Shown here: one piece after another, positions 35,960 through 43,989 of the stretch
Layout: each line of letters begins with the position of its first letter
Position numbering within the stretch: position 1 is the stretch's first letter
DNA from: Saccharopolyspora galaxeae
Lineage (GTDB): Bacteria > Actinomycetota > Actinomycetes > Mycobacteriales > Pseudonocardiaceae
Reading direction: 5' to 3'
Length of the DNA stretch: 64,000 nt
NCBI RefSeq assembly: GCF_016526145.1
Contig: NZ_JADDUE010000006.1
Span: 1-64,000 of the forward strand
Made by a program: the position numbers and the translations under genes
Notes under the pieces: generated by a model
What the model saw: the letters and a program-made list of their open reading frames with translations, nothing else
Told to the model about the DNA's origin: nothing
The model's database searches: none

Positions 35960-36694
35960 TCAGGCAGGCCGGACGACCAGGCCGCGCGGCTCGGATGCGA
36001 ACGTCAGCGCGCCCTCGAACTCGGCGATCGGCAGTTCGTCGCGCACCAGCCGGTGCGGCCCCTCCGAGATCTCGATGCGCACCTCGGCGGCGGTGAAGGT
36101 CTGCTCGGCGAAGTCCGGCCCGGACAGCTGGATCTCCAGCGCCCCATCCTGCAGCGTGATGGCGACGGCGCCACCCGGGACCGACAACGGCTCGCCGCCG
36201 GTGGTGAGGGTGAGGCTGCCAGCGCCGCCGTGCTCGGGGCGGACCGCGACGTGCGAGAGCGCGACGTCGCGCCGTCCTTCGGCGCTGGTCACTCCGATGA
36301 CGTCGCGCGCGTCCTCGACCGGCGAATCCCCGTCCTGCTGCGGCGCCAGCAGCGGCGCCCGCAGCTTCGCGGCCAACCGGTGCGGCTGCCAGGAACCGGC
36401 GCCGATCAGGTTCACCACGCTGGCGACCTCGGTGCCGTCGACCAGCCGCTCGCTGCCGGGCGCGGGCGTGATCTCGATCGCGGGGATGTCGCGTTCGTCC
36501 AGCAGCTCGCGCAGCGCCTTCGCGCGCTGCCTGCTGTTGCGGTCGAATCCGCGGGTGATGGCCACCGCCCCGGACGTCCCGGCCTGCGCCGCGGCGTCGG
36601 CGAGACCGGCCAGCGGTGCCCAGACCTGCGCCGGGTCCGGCCGGGAAGTGCGGCGGGACCGGGCGAACTGGGGGGAGTCGGTTGTGGTCTCCAT
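35960..36694 (-). CDS. Unrecognised protein with a beta-rich C-terminal half
   Basis: A 244-residue soluble protein. The N-terminal half is Arg/Ala-rich and helical (RQRAKALRELLDERDIPAIEI). The C-terminal half (about 135-244) alternates short strands (GSLTLTTGGEPLSVPGGAVAITLQ, split here by eye) like a beta-sandwich. I do not recognise it. TAAGGT ends 7 bases before the ATG at METTTDS, which suggests a leaderless mRNA; the longer frame is unlikely. Confidence 0.65.
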   Translation of the reverse strand: METTTDSPQFARSRRTSRPDPAQVWAPLAGLADAAAQAGTSGAVAITRGFDRNSRQRAKALRELLDERDIPAIEITPAPGSERLVDGTEVASVVNLIGAGSWQPHRLAAKLRAPLLAPQQDGDSPVEDARDVIGVTSAEGRRDVALSHVAVRPEHGGAGSLTLTTGGEPLSVPGGAVAITLQDGALEIQLSGPDFAEQTFTAAEVRIEISEGPHRLVRDELPIAEFEGALTFASEPRGLVVRPA

Positions 36695-36856
36695 TGCCCC
36701 AACCTTAATCCGCCGCACAGGGTTGCCTCACTAGGTGATCAGGGCTGCCCGGTGTGAGTTCGATCGCGCCGTCGGCACCGCGCGGGGTCGCGGCGGCGCT
36801 GCGTCAGGTGGAGATCCCCACTGCGAGGCGGCGTCCGACGTTCAACGGCAGCGCGC

Positions 36857-37135
36857 TCAGGAATCCCAATTGGTGATCATCAGCTCGTCGTCGCGCGCCA
36901 GTTCCTCGTCGACGCGCTGCTCGCAATCCGGGCAGCGCTCGGTGATCCGGCGGCTGCTGGGCTCCTTGCTGGCGGGCCAGGTCTCGTGCGGGAGCTTGAT
37001 CGTCGTCGAGCACAGCGCGACCACCGGGTCCCCGGCCGGTCTCGCCCCCGGGCGCACCGTGATCGCGTGCCGGACGCGTTCGCCTGCGCCGACGATCCAC
37101 CACACGTGCTCGCGATCGGGGAACACCGCTCCCAC
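36857..37135 (-). CDS. Unrecognised small protein with possible zinc-binding cysteines
   Basis: A 92-residue protein with HVWWIVGAGERVRHAITV in the first half and a Cys/His set later (ALCSTTIKLPHETW, RCPDCEQRV). The spacing could bind one metal ion. GAGGAG lies 8 bases before the GTG at 37135; the frame also extends upstream to 37276 without such a site. No function known. Confidence 0.55.
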   Translation of the reverse strand: MGAVFPDREHVWWIVGAGERVRHAITVRPGARPAGDPVVALCSTTIKLPHETWPASKEPSSRRITERCPDCEQRVDEELARDDELMITNWDS

Positions 37136-37360
37136 CCCCACATCTCCTCGGACGCTGCGCCGTCCTGCCGCGGCCTGTGGCCGATCTCGAACCTTAGACG
37201 GTGCGCTCAGCCGCCGGGTTGCATCCGCGTGGCAACCGGTGCGGTGCCGATGCGAGCCGCCCCGGAACGGATGCACCCTTCCGGATCATCTGTTCCGGCC
37301 GGGCGGTGGTGCCGGTCGTGGTCCGTTCGACCCAAGGTGATCAGCTACATCCTGTTTCAC

Positions 37361-37380
37361 ATGGTGATCATTATCACCGA
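37361..37380. promoter_or_regulatory. Fur-family-like palindrome
   Basis: GGTGAT-CATT-ATCACC (37363-37378) is a clean inverted repeat. Its core matches the Fur/Zur-type pattern TGATAATCATTATCA at 13 of 15 positions. It lies about 100 bases before the TPP riboswitch and 225 bases upstream of the minus-strand gene at 37135. The rest of the 330-base gap shows no gene. Confidence 0.4.
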
Positions 37381-37465
37381 TGCGACAGCGGGGTCGAGCC
37401 GTCCGGCGGAACCCTCCGCGGCACGGCGCTTCGCCAGGTTGACCGTGCTTGCTAGCTTGAGAGCA

Positions 37466-37542
37466 GTGACGCGGGGTGCCCACCAGGGCTGAGAGCAAAC
37501 CCGTCGAACCTGACCTAGTTCGAACTAGCGGAGGGACGTCAC
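37466..37542 (+). promoter_or_regulatory. TPP riboswitch (thi box)
   Basis: The conserved thi-box blocks are present in order: CGGGGTGCCC, GGCTGAGA, AACCCGT, GAACCTGACC, and the closing GAACTAGCGGAGGGA, with outer arms GTGAC/GTCAC forming P1. The GGAGGGA that would serve as the thiE ribosome site lies inside the closing part, so ligand binding should block translation. Confidence 0.93.
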
Positions 37543-37546
37543 CGCC

Positions 37547-38209
37547 GTGACAACTCGCGCCGATGCACCGCAAGCCGCCGGGCGGCTCGACCTGTCCGTG
37601 TACCTGGTCACCGACACCGAACTGTGCGGTGCCAGAGGGGTGCCGCGGACGGTGCGCGAAGCCGTGGCCGGTGGCGCGACGGTTGTTCAGGTCCGCGATC
37701 CGCGCGCCACCGGCAGGCAGCTGTGCGAGCTGGTCACCGCGGTGCGCGCCGAACTCGCCGAGTTCCCGGCGGTCCCGCTGCTGGTCGACGACCGGCTCGA
37801 CGTGGCGCTCGCGGCAGGCGCCGACGGCGTCCACTTGGGACAGAGCGACGTGCCGCCGGAGCAAGCGCGGCGGATCGCGCCCGAGCTGCTGATCGGCTGG
37901 TCGGTCTCGGACGCCGCGGAACTCGCCGAGACCGCCGCGTTCCCGCCCGGCACCGTCGACTACCTCGGCATCGGCCCGGTGTTCGGCACGCCGACCAAAC
38001 CCGAAGCCGCGCCCGCGCTCGGCGTCACCGGGCTGCGCGAGCTCACCGCCGCGACCGAACTGCCCGCGGTCGCCATCGGCGGCGTGCACGCCGACAACGC
38101 CGCCGAGATCGCCGCGACCGGCGTGCGCGGGCTGTGCGTCGTCTCCGAGATCTGCGCGGCCGCCGATCCGGCATCGGCCGCGGCCCGCCTGCGAAAGGTG
38201 TACCGATGA
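37547..38209 (+). CDS. thiE: Thiamine-phosphate synthase
   Basis: A 220-residue TIM-barrel enzyme joining the thiazole phosphate and pyrimidine diphosphate halves into thiamine phosphate. Motifs: VYLVTD near the start, VVQVRDP, LLVDDRLDVALAAGADGVHLGQSD, GPVFGTPTK and AIGGV for phosphate binding. The GTG follows the riboswitch, whose 3' part contains the ribosome site. The stop overlaps thiD by 4 bases. Confidence 0.95.
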   Translation: MTTRADAPQAAGRLDLSVYLVTDTELCGARGVPRTVREAVAGGATVVQVRDPRATGRQLCELVTAVRAELAEFPAVPLLVDDRLDVALAAGADGVHLGQSDVPPEQARRIAPELLIGWSVSDAAELAETAAFPPGTVDYLGIGPVFGTPTKPEAAPALGVTGLRELTAATELPAVAIGGVHADNAAEIAATGVRGLCVVSEICAAADPASAAARLRKVYR

Positions 38210-39003
38210 TTCCCAACGTGCTGACCATCGCCGGGACCGACCCCAGCGGCGGGGCCGGGGTCCAGGCCGACCTCAAGGCGTTCTCCGCCAACGGTGCTTA
38301 CGGGATGTCGGTCATGACCGCGCTCGTCGCGCAGACCACCACCGGTGTCTCCCAGGTGCACGAGATCCCGCCGGAGTTCGTCACCGCCCAGCTCACCACG
38401 CTGCTCGACGACGTCCGGGTGGACGCGGTGAAGATCGGGATGCTCGCGAACGCCGAGGTGATCCGCGCCGTCGTGGCGGTGCTGGACCGCTACAACCCGC
38501 CGAACGTGGTGCTGGACCCGGTGATGGTGGCCAAGAGCGGTGATCGGCTGCTGGCCGCCGAAGCGGTCGAGGTGCTGCGCGACGAGCTGCTGCCGCGGGT
38601 CGAGCTGATCACCCCGAACCTGCCGGAGGCCGCGGACCTGCTGGGCGAGCGGGAGATCGCCGAGTCCGCCGGGATGCCGGGCGTCGCCGACCGCCTCGCC
38701 GGGCTCGGCGCCAAGCAGGTGCTGCTCAAAGGCGGCCATCTGCGCCAGGGCGCCAGCGTCGACCTGCTCCGCGGCGACGGCGCGGCGCAGTACCTGCGCG
38801 GCGAGCGGGTCGAAACGACCAACGACCACGGCACCGGTTGCACCCTGGCCGCCGCGATCGCCGCGCTGCGCCCGCAGCGGGCGAGCTGGGAGGAGGCCGT
38901 GCGGGAGGCCAAGGACTACCTGACCGAGTCGCTGCGCGCCGCCGGACGGCTGGACGTCGGCCGCGGGCACGGACCGGTGCACCACTTCCACCGCTGGTGG
39001 TGA
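38206..39003 (+). CDS. thiD: Hydroxymethylpyrimidine (phosphate) kinase
   Basis: A 265-residue ribokinase-fold enzyme phosphorylating HMP and HMP-phosphate for thiamine synthesis. Seen: LTIAGTDPSGGAGVQADLK at the start, VVLDPVMVAKSG, ITPNLPEAADLLG and the catalytic anion hole DHGTGCTLAAAIAA near the end. It overlaps thiE (ATGA) and is under the same riboswitch. Confidence 0.95.
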   Translation: MIPNVLTIAGTDPSGGAGVQADLKAFSANGAYGMSVMTALVAQTTTGVSQVHEIPPEFVTAQLTTLLDDVRVDAVKIGMLANAEVIRAVVAVLDRYNPPNVVLDPVMVAKSGDRLLAAEAVEVLRDELLPRVELITPNLPEAADLLGEREIAESAGMPGVADRLAGLGAKQVLLKGGHLRQGASVDLLRGDGAAQYLRGERVETTNDHGTGCTLAAAIAALRPQRASWEEAVREAKDYLTESLRAAGRLDVGRGHGPVHHFHRWW

Positions 39004-39057
39004 GTTGAACCCCGCCTGCCACGGCGGAGAAATCCGGCCTCGCGAAGGAGTCGCCCG

Positions 39058-39768
39058 ATGAGCAAGCTGCCCGATCCGCCCGCCGACGGCTTCTGCGCCG
39101 GTGCCTGGGAGCACACCGCCGAGTTGCAGCGGGCCACCGTCGAGCACCCGTTCAACGCCGCGCTCACCGACGGCACGCTGGACCGCGAGCGGTTCGCGTT
39201 CTACATCGTGCAGGACGCCCGCTACCTGGTCGGCTTCGCGCAGGCGCTGTCGGCAGCCGCGACCCGCGCGGACGGGCCGCAGGACGCGGCGTTCCTGGCT
39301 GGCAACGCGCAGGCGGCGCTGGTCGAGGAGCGCCGGCTGCACGCCGGATACGTCGAGGAGTTCGGGCTGACCGAAGCCGACATCGCCGGGGTGCCGACCT
39401 CGCCGTCCTGCCTGGCCTACACCTCGTTCCTGCGCGCGAACGCGCTCTCCGAGCCGTACCCGGTGCTGCTCGCGGCGATCTTGCCGTGCTTCTGGGTGTA
39501 CCAGCACGTGGGCAGCGAGATCCTCGATGCGGTGGGCGACATCGCGGCGCACCCGTACCGGCGGTGGATCGAGACCTACGCCGACGACGAGTTCGCCGAA
39601 TCTGTGCGCGGCGCCCGGGAACTCACCGACCGGGTCGCCGAAGCCGCCGACGAGCCGACGCGGCAGCGGATGCTCGAAGCGTTCACCCGCGCCAGCGAGT
39701 ACGAGTGGCTGTTCTGGAACAGCGCGTGGATCCGGGAGGAGTGGCCGACCGCTCGCTGGTTGCCGTGA
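39058..39768 (+). CDS. tenA: TenA-type aminopyrimidine aminohydrolase
   Basis: A 236-residue all-helical TenA/thiaminase II protein, which salvages the pyrimidine of degraded thiamine. The conserved helix YIVQDARYL, the catalytic Cys in AILPCFWVYQHVG (about residue 143), and the C-terminal EYEWLFWNSAW are present. GAAGGAG precedes the ATG. It lies 54 bases after thiD and is likely to share its transcript. Confidence 0.92.
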   Translation: MSKLPDPPADGFCAGAWEHTAELQRATVEHPFNAALTDGTLDRERFAFYIVQDARYLVGFAQALSAAATRADGPQDAAFLAGNAQAALVEERRLHAGYVEEFGLTEADIAGVPTSPSCLAYTSFLRANALSEPYPVLLAAILPCFWVYQHVGSEILDAVGDIAAHPYRRWIETYADDEFAESVRGARELTDRVAEAADEPTRQRMLEAFTRASEYEWLFWNSAWIREEWPTARWLP

Positions 39769-39923
39769 TCTTCCGGTCTCGGGTGGTGCTCGTGACCGGA
39801 CGCACGTGGTCCCGCTGCTAACGTATCCGGCCGTTCGCGACGATTACCGAACGTCACGTCCGGTCGGACGTGTTCCGGTGTGGGATGTCTTTTCCCACCG
39901 CGCAGTCTGGGATTCGGTGGGCC

Positions 39924-40052
39924 TTGAGCACAGGTTCGTCCATTTTGATCATGATGGCGGGGATGATGGTGCCGATCCTGGCGGCCGCCCCGTTCTACAT
40001 CGCGGACCGACGGGCCGATTCGGAACAATCCACGCAGGATTCCGACGACTGA
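39924..40052 (+). CDS. Possible 42-residue single-pass membrane peptide
   Basis: Within the 408-base gap between tenA and the chitosanase gene, a short frame from TTG 39924 encodes a hydrophobic segment (ILIMMAGMMVPILAAAPFYIA) followed by a charged tail ending DSDD. The same frame opens earlier, so the start is uncertain and the ribosome site is weak. It may be a small membrane protein or chance. The rest of the gap shows nothing. Confidence 0.35.
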   Translation: MSTGSSILIMMAGMMVPILAAAPFYIADRRADSEQSTQDSDD

Positions 40053-40176
40053 CGCACCGGCGAGACCGGACCCGGTTGGCAACGGGGAAGAACCTCAGCC
40101 CGACGGCGGTGGTGGACCGGCAGGCGTACGAGCAGGGTGCTGGTGCGCCAGCCGCCGCGAACCCTGGAGGATCCCG

Positions 40177-41010
40177 ATGTCGCCAACGCCGTCGGTGCGA
40201 GTGTCCCGCCGCGGAATCCTGCGCACCGCACTCGTGTCCGGGATCGCCGCAGGCGCGTTCGGGTCCGGGCGCGCCTTCGCGGTCCCGGGCACCGCGGCAG
40301 GCGGTGACCTCGCCGATCCGCGCAAGAAGGACATCGCGATGCAGCTCGTGTCCAGCGCGGAGAACTCCTCGTTGGATTGGCGCGCGCAGTTCGGCTACAT
40401 CGAGGACATCGGCGACGGTCGTGGCTACACCGCCGGAATCATCGGTTTCTGCTCCGGCACCGGCGACATGCTCGAACTCGTCGAGTCCTACACCGGGGCC
40501 GAACCGGACAACGCGCTCGCGCCCTATCTGGAGGCGTTACGCGCGGTGAACGGTTCGGATTCGCACGAGGGTCTGGACGGCTACCCGGACGCCTGGGCCA
40601 CTGCCGCCGAGGACCCCGACTTCCAGCGTGCGCAGGAGTCCGAACGGGACCGGGTGTACTTCGCGCCCGCGGTGCACCGGGCCAAGGAGGACGGGCTGGG
40701 TGCGCTCGGGCAGTTCGCCTATTACGACGCGATCGTCATGCACGGACCCGGTGAGTCGTGGCCGTCGTTCGGCGGCATCCGCCAGGCGGCGCTGCAGCAG
40801 GCGGCCCCGCCCGCGCAAGGCGGCGACGAGACCGGCTACCTCAGCGCCTTCCTGGACGCCCGGGTCAGCGCCATGCGGGAAGAGGACGCGCACAGCGACA
40901 CCAGCCGGGTCGACACCGCGCAACGAGTCTTCCTCGACGCCGGGAACCTGGCTCTCGACCCACCGCTGAGCTGGCACGTCTACGGTCAGGAGTTCCGCAT
41001 CGACGGCTGA
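40177..41010 (+). CDS. Secreted chitosanase, glycoside hydrolase family 46
   Basis: A 277-residue enzyme cutting chitosan outside the cell. The N-terminus is a twin-arginine signal (SRRGILRTAL, hydrophobic stretch, AFA cleavage near residue 36). The GH46 catalytic Glu is in QLVSSAENSSLDW (about 60), and the catalytic Asp lies in the YIEDIGDGRGYTAGIIGFCSG stretch that follows. CTGGAGG precedes the ATG. It is the only gene in its transcription unit here. Confidence 0.92.
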   Translation: MSPTPSVRVSRRGILRTALVSGIAAGAFGSGRAFAVPGTAAGGDLADPRKKDIAMQLVSSAENSSLDWRAQFGYIEDIGDGRGYTAGIIGFCSGTGDMLELVESYTGAEPDNALAPYLEALRAVNGSDSHEGLDGYPDAWATAAEDPDFQRAQESERDRVYFAPAVHRAKEDGLGALGQFAYYDAIVMHGPGESWPSFGGIRQAALQQAAPPAQGGDETGYLSAFLDARVSAMREEDAHSDTSRVDTAQRVFLDAGNLALDPPLSWHVYGQEFRIDG

Positions 41011-41021
41011 GCGGCGGAAGC

Positions 41022-42155
41022 TCAGTGGCCGTACATCGACCAGGCGAGCTTGAACTTGGCGTCCTGCAGCGCTTTGAGCGTCTCGGCGTCGAATCCGCCT
41101 TCGGTCGGCTGCGGCGGGATCGCGAGCCCTTCGCTGATGCCCCAGCCGGAGCCGCGCTCGATCAGCGACCGGTGCTTGTTCGTGTAGTAGCCGGAATTGA
41201 TCGACACCGCCACGCCGTGCGCTCCGGCCGCGGCGGCCATCAGGTGCATGTGGAACCGGCTGGACAACCACCGCTGCCCGGCCGCCGCGGGCAAGCCGGT
41301 CTCCATGATCTCGGAGAAGGCGTAGAACCGCGCCCCCGGCAGGTCGTGCTCGACCAGCGCGAACACCTCCCGGTCCACCCGCGGGATGCCTTCCACGATG
41401 CCGACCTGCTCCGGTCGCACGTCCCAGGCGCGCAGCGTGTCCAGCAGGAACCCGGCCAGCGCGGGCACGGTGACGTCCAGCAGGTCCGACTGCAGGCAGA
41501 CCATCACCTCGCGCAGGTCGTCGGTGCGGTACTGGCCGGGCTCGATGCCGAAGAACATGTCGTCGCCGGTGGCGGTGAGCTGGCCCGCCGAGCTGAGCAG
41601 CTCCGCGGACGGCTCGTCGCGCACGTCGATCAGCTCGAACTGGGATGCCAGGTTGCGCAGCAGCGGCCGCGCCTCGTCCGGCACCGGCCACAGCCCTTGG
41701 CCGGTCATCACCGCGCGCCCGCCGGAGCGGCGGACCGCGGCGACCGCACCGGCCAGCAGCCCGAAGTGCCGCGGCCAGATGCCGTTGATGAACCCGCCGC
41801 CGATGACGTGCACCAGGTCTGCGCTCGCGGCGAGTTCGATCCCGGCCACCCAGTGCGGCGCCAGCCCGGGATTGATCATCGCGTGCTGCACGAACGAAGC
41901 GACCTCCCACGGCTCGTCGGAAGGCGCTTCCCAGGACAACCGCCAGAGCGTGTCGGTGAAGCGGGCGTGCGGGTGCAGGTGCCCGAGCAGCACCTCGCTC
42001 GGACCGGGGTTCGGGCAGTCCACCCACACCTCGCTGTGCGGTGCCACCTCGGCCAGGTACTTCAGCCAGGTCGCGGCGATCAGCTCGTCACCGTAGTTCG
42101 GGTGCCCGGTCGTGGCGACCAGGTACAGCTTGGGCGGTTGTTCGGGACTGGTCAC
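41022..42155 (-). CDS. Polysaccharide pyruvyl transferase family protein
   Basis: A 377-residue protein with HPNYGDELIAATWLKYL near the start, VIGGGFINGIW (about 120) and SSRFHMHLMAAAAG with YYTNKHRSL in the C-terminal third, the pattern of the polysaccharide pyruvyl transferase/CsaB group. It may add a ketal pyruvate to a surface glycan, but no glycan cluster adjoins it. TGGAGAG precedes the GTG. It converges with the chitosanase gene, 11 bases away. Confidence 0.82.
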   Translation of the reverse strand: MTSPEQPPKLYLVATTGHPNYGDELIAATWLKYLAEVAPHSEVWVDCPNPGPSEVLLGHLHPHARFTDTLWRLSWEAPSDEPWEVASFVQHAMINPGLAPHWVAGIELAASADLVHVIGGGFINGIWPRHFGLLAGAVAAVRRSGGRAVMTGQGLWPVPDEARPLLRNLASQFELIDVRDEPSAELLSSAGQLTATGDDMFFGIEPGQYRTDDLREVMVCLQSDLLDVTVPALAGFLLDTLRAWDVRPEQVGIVEGIPRVDREVFALVEHDLPGARFYAFSEIMETGLPAAAGQRWLSSRFHMHLMAAAAGAHGVAVSINSGYYTNKHRSLIERGSGWGISEGLAIPPQPTEGGFDAETLKALQDAKFKLAWSMYGH

Positions 42156-42342
42156 AAGCTCTCCAGCGTTCGGGGTCGCGACTGCGCGCGGCAGGCGCCG
42201 AACCTAGCAACACCGTGCCCGACCCCCGGTCCGGAGGCATCTCCCGGGGCCGTGCGGAGGAACGCGGCAGGGCGTGCGGAGTCCTTCAGCCGTATTGCGT
42301 GGCGAAGCCGACCGCGTGCGTGGCCGCCGCCCGACGCAAAAA

Positions 42343-42377
42343 GCGGCGGCAACGACTCGGTGAGCCGTTGCCGCCGC
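42343..42377 (-). terminator. Rho-independent terminator
   Basis: On the minus strand a 12-bp GC-rich inverted repeat (arm GCGGCGGCAACG) is followed by TTTTT. It lies just past the stop of the 42391 gene and ends the coiled-coil pair's transcript. The remaining bases up to the next gene hold no other signal. Confidence 0.9.
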
Positions 42378-42390
42378 CGGGGGCCGCTGA

Positions 42391-42885
42391 TCAGTTGCGC
42401 TCGTGCAACTGGCTGCGGAGGCGTTCGATGCGGTCCTGGGTGCGGCGGAACTTCGCCGCGTGGTGTTCCTCGAACAGGGAGGTCGGCAGCGTCCCGACCG
42501 AGACCCCGATCTCCTGGTCGCTGGGCCGGATCCGGATCACTTCGGCGGAGCGGACCGGCTCGCCCGATTCCCGTTGCGGCTGCTGGTCCGGTTGCGGCTG
42601 CTCGGTTTCGGGTCGGTGCGGTGCGGCTTCGGCCGCTTCGGAGGTGTTCTCGGCGGTCTCCTCGCGGGCCGGCGCGGTCTCGCCGGACTCGGCCGCCGGC
42701 TTGCCGTCGCCGCCCGCGGCCTCTCCGGCCTGCGCGGAATGGGCCTGCTCCCGGGGCGCCGGACGCATGGCGTGCTTGCCGGTGGGGGCCGAGTCCGCGT
42801 CCGTGCGCCGGGCCCGCGCCAGCATCGGCCAGAAGATCAACGATGCCAGCAGGAAGCCGGCGGCGAAAATCATGATGGTGTTCAC
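42391..42885 (-). CDS. Single-pass membrane protein with disordered acidic region
   Basis: A 164-residue protein: an N-terminal membrane anchor (about 3-21, IFAAGFLLASLIFWPML), a long Glu/Ala/Pro/Gln-rich disordered middle (about 35-115), and a short conserved-looking end (SLFEEHHAAKFRRTQDRIERLRSQL) that may form a coiled coil. No family recognised. It lies 12 bases after the DivIVA-like gene, so the two probably act together. Confidence 0.68.
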   Translation of the reverse strand: MNTIMIFAAGFLLASLIFWPMLARARRTDADSAPTGKHAMRPAPREQAHSAQAGEAAGGDGKPAAESGETAPAREETAENTSEAAEAAPHRPETEQPQPDQQPQRESGEPVRSAEVIRIRPSDQEIGVSVGTLPTSLFEEHHAAKFRRTQDRIERLRSQLHERN

Positions 42886-42897
42886 GAGGTGCTCCGA

Positions 42898-43860
42898 TCA
42901 GTAGCGGGGAACGGCGCCGTCGGGTTCGCTGCTTGCCGCGGCCGGGACATCGCCGCCGCCGGTTCCGCCGAAGTCCTGGTCGGTCAGGGCGTCCAGCGGG
43001 ACCAGGTAGCTCTGCGTGTCGTCGCGCGGCTCGGGCAGCCACACCTGGTGCGGCTCGGCGACGAGCTCCGCGTCGATGACGTCGTCGATCTGCTGCTCGC
43101 CGATCTCGTTGGTGGAGGCGCCGACCAGCCTGCCGACGTTCTCCAGCGAGGACAGGATCGCGCTGCGCAGCTCTTCCATCCTGGTCTGCTTGGTGTGCAG
43201 GTCCTGCAGGACCTGCAGCCGCAGGTGCTCGCTCTCGGCGTCGCGCTTGCCGCATTCCCACCGGGTGCTGGCGAGCAGCTCGTCGGCCTCTTCCTGCGCG
43301 GCTTCGATGGTGGCTTTGTACTCGTCCCGGATGGCGTGGCGCATCCGGCGCTCCCGTTCCCGGATGTCGGCGATCTTCTGCTCGTGCTCTTGGCGGATCT
43401 GCTTCTGCCGCTCGTCCATCTCGTCGACCAGCCTCGTGCATTCCGCTCGCATGGACTCGGCGGCCTGCTCGGCTTGGCTGATCAGCTGGTGCGCCTCGTA
43501 CTCCGCGCTGCCGCGCACGGTCCGTGCTTGGCGCTGCGCCTGTTCGCGCAGCGTCTGCACTTCTTCCTCGGCCAGCGTGAGCATGTTCTGCACCCGCTGG
43601 GAGGCGTGCGGCAGTCCGGTGTCGGAAGCTTCGATGCGCTGCAGTCGTTGCTGGGTCTCGGCGAGCTCGTGCCGCGCGTCGTCGCAGAGGCGGCGCAGGT
43701 CGGAGTTCAGCGCCACCGCTTCGTTGCGGTCGATGCTGACCAGCCGGAGCTGGTCTTCCAGGAGCTCGATGTGCTCGATCACCTGGCGGCGGTTGAAACC
43801 CCGGACCTGGATGTCGAATCCGGGACGGAGCGGGACGACGGCTTGTGCGGAGTCCTCCAC
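42898..43860 (-). CDS. DivIVA-like coiled-coil protein
   Basis: A 320-residue protein with a short N-terminal DivIVA-like module (FDIQVRGFNRRQVIEHIELLEDQL, about 17-40) followed by about 220 residues of almost unbroken heptad-rich helix (QAERQ-type repeats such as EQKIADIRERERRMRHAIRD), then a disordered tail. Such proteins act in polar growth or septum organisation in actinobacteria; the role of this one is inferred only. The GTG at 43860 has GAGAGGA 9 bases upstream. Confidence 0.78.
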   Translation of the reverse strand: MEDSAQAVVPLRPGFDIQVRGFNRRQVIEHIELLEDQLRLVSIDRNEAVALNSDLRRLCDDARHELAETQQRLQRIEASDTGLPHASQRVQNMLTLAEEEVQTLREQAQRQARTVRGSAEYEAHQLISQAEQAAESMRAECTRLVDEMDERQKQIRQEHEQKIADIRERERRMRHAIRDEYKATIEAAQEEADELLASTRWECGKRDAESEHLRLQVLQDLHTKQTRMEELRSAILSSLENVGRLVGASTNEIGEQQIDDVIDAELVAEPHQVWLPEPRDDTQSYLVPLDALTDQDFGGTGGGDVPAAASSEPDGAVPRY

Positions 43861-43989
43861 GTTGGACACTCCTCTCCACAGGCGAGGGTCGACTCGCGGT
43901 GGAGAGTAGGTCCGAATTGGACACCGCGCGCGGTGGACACCGGAGATCACCACCTGATCAGGTAGTGCGCAGCGGATTCGCGGGCGCGC

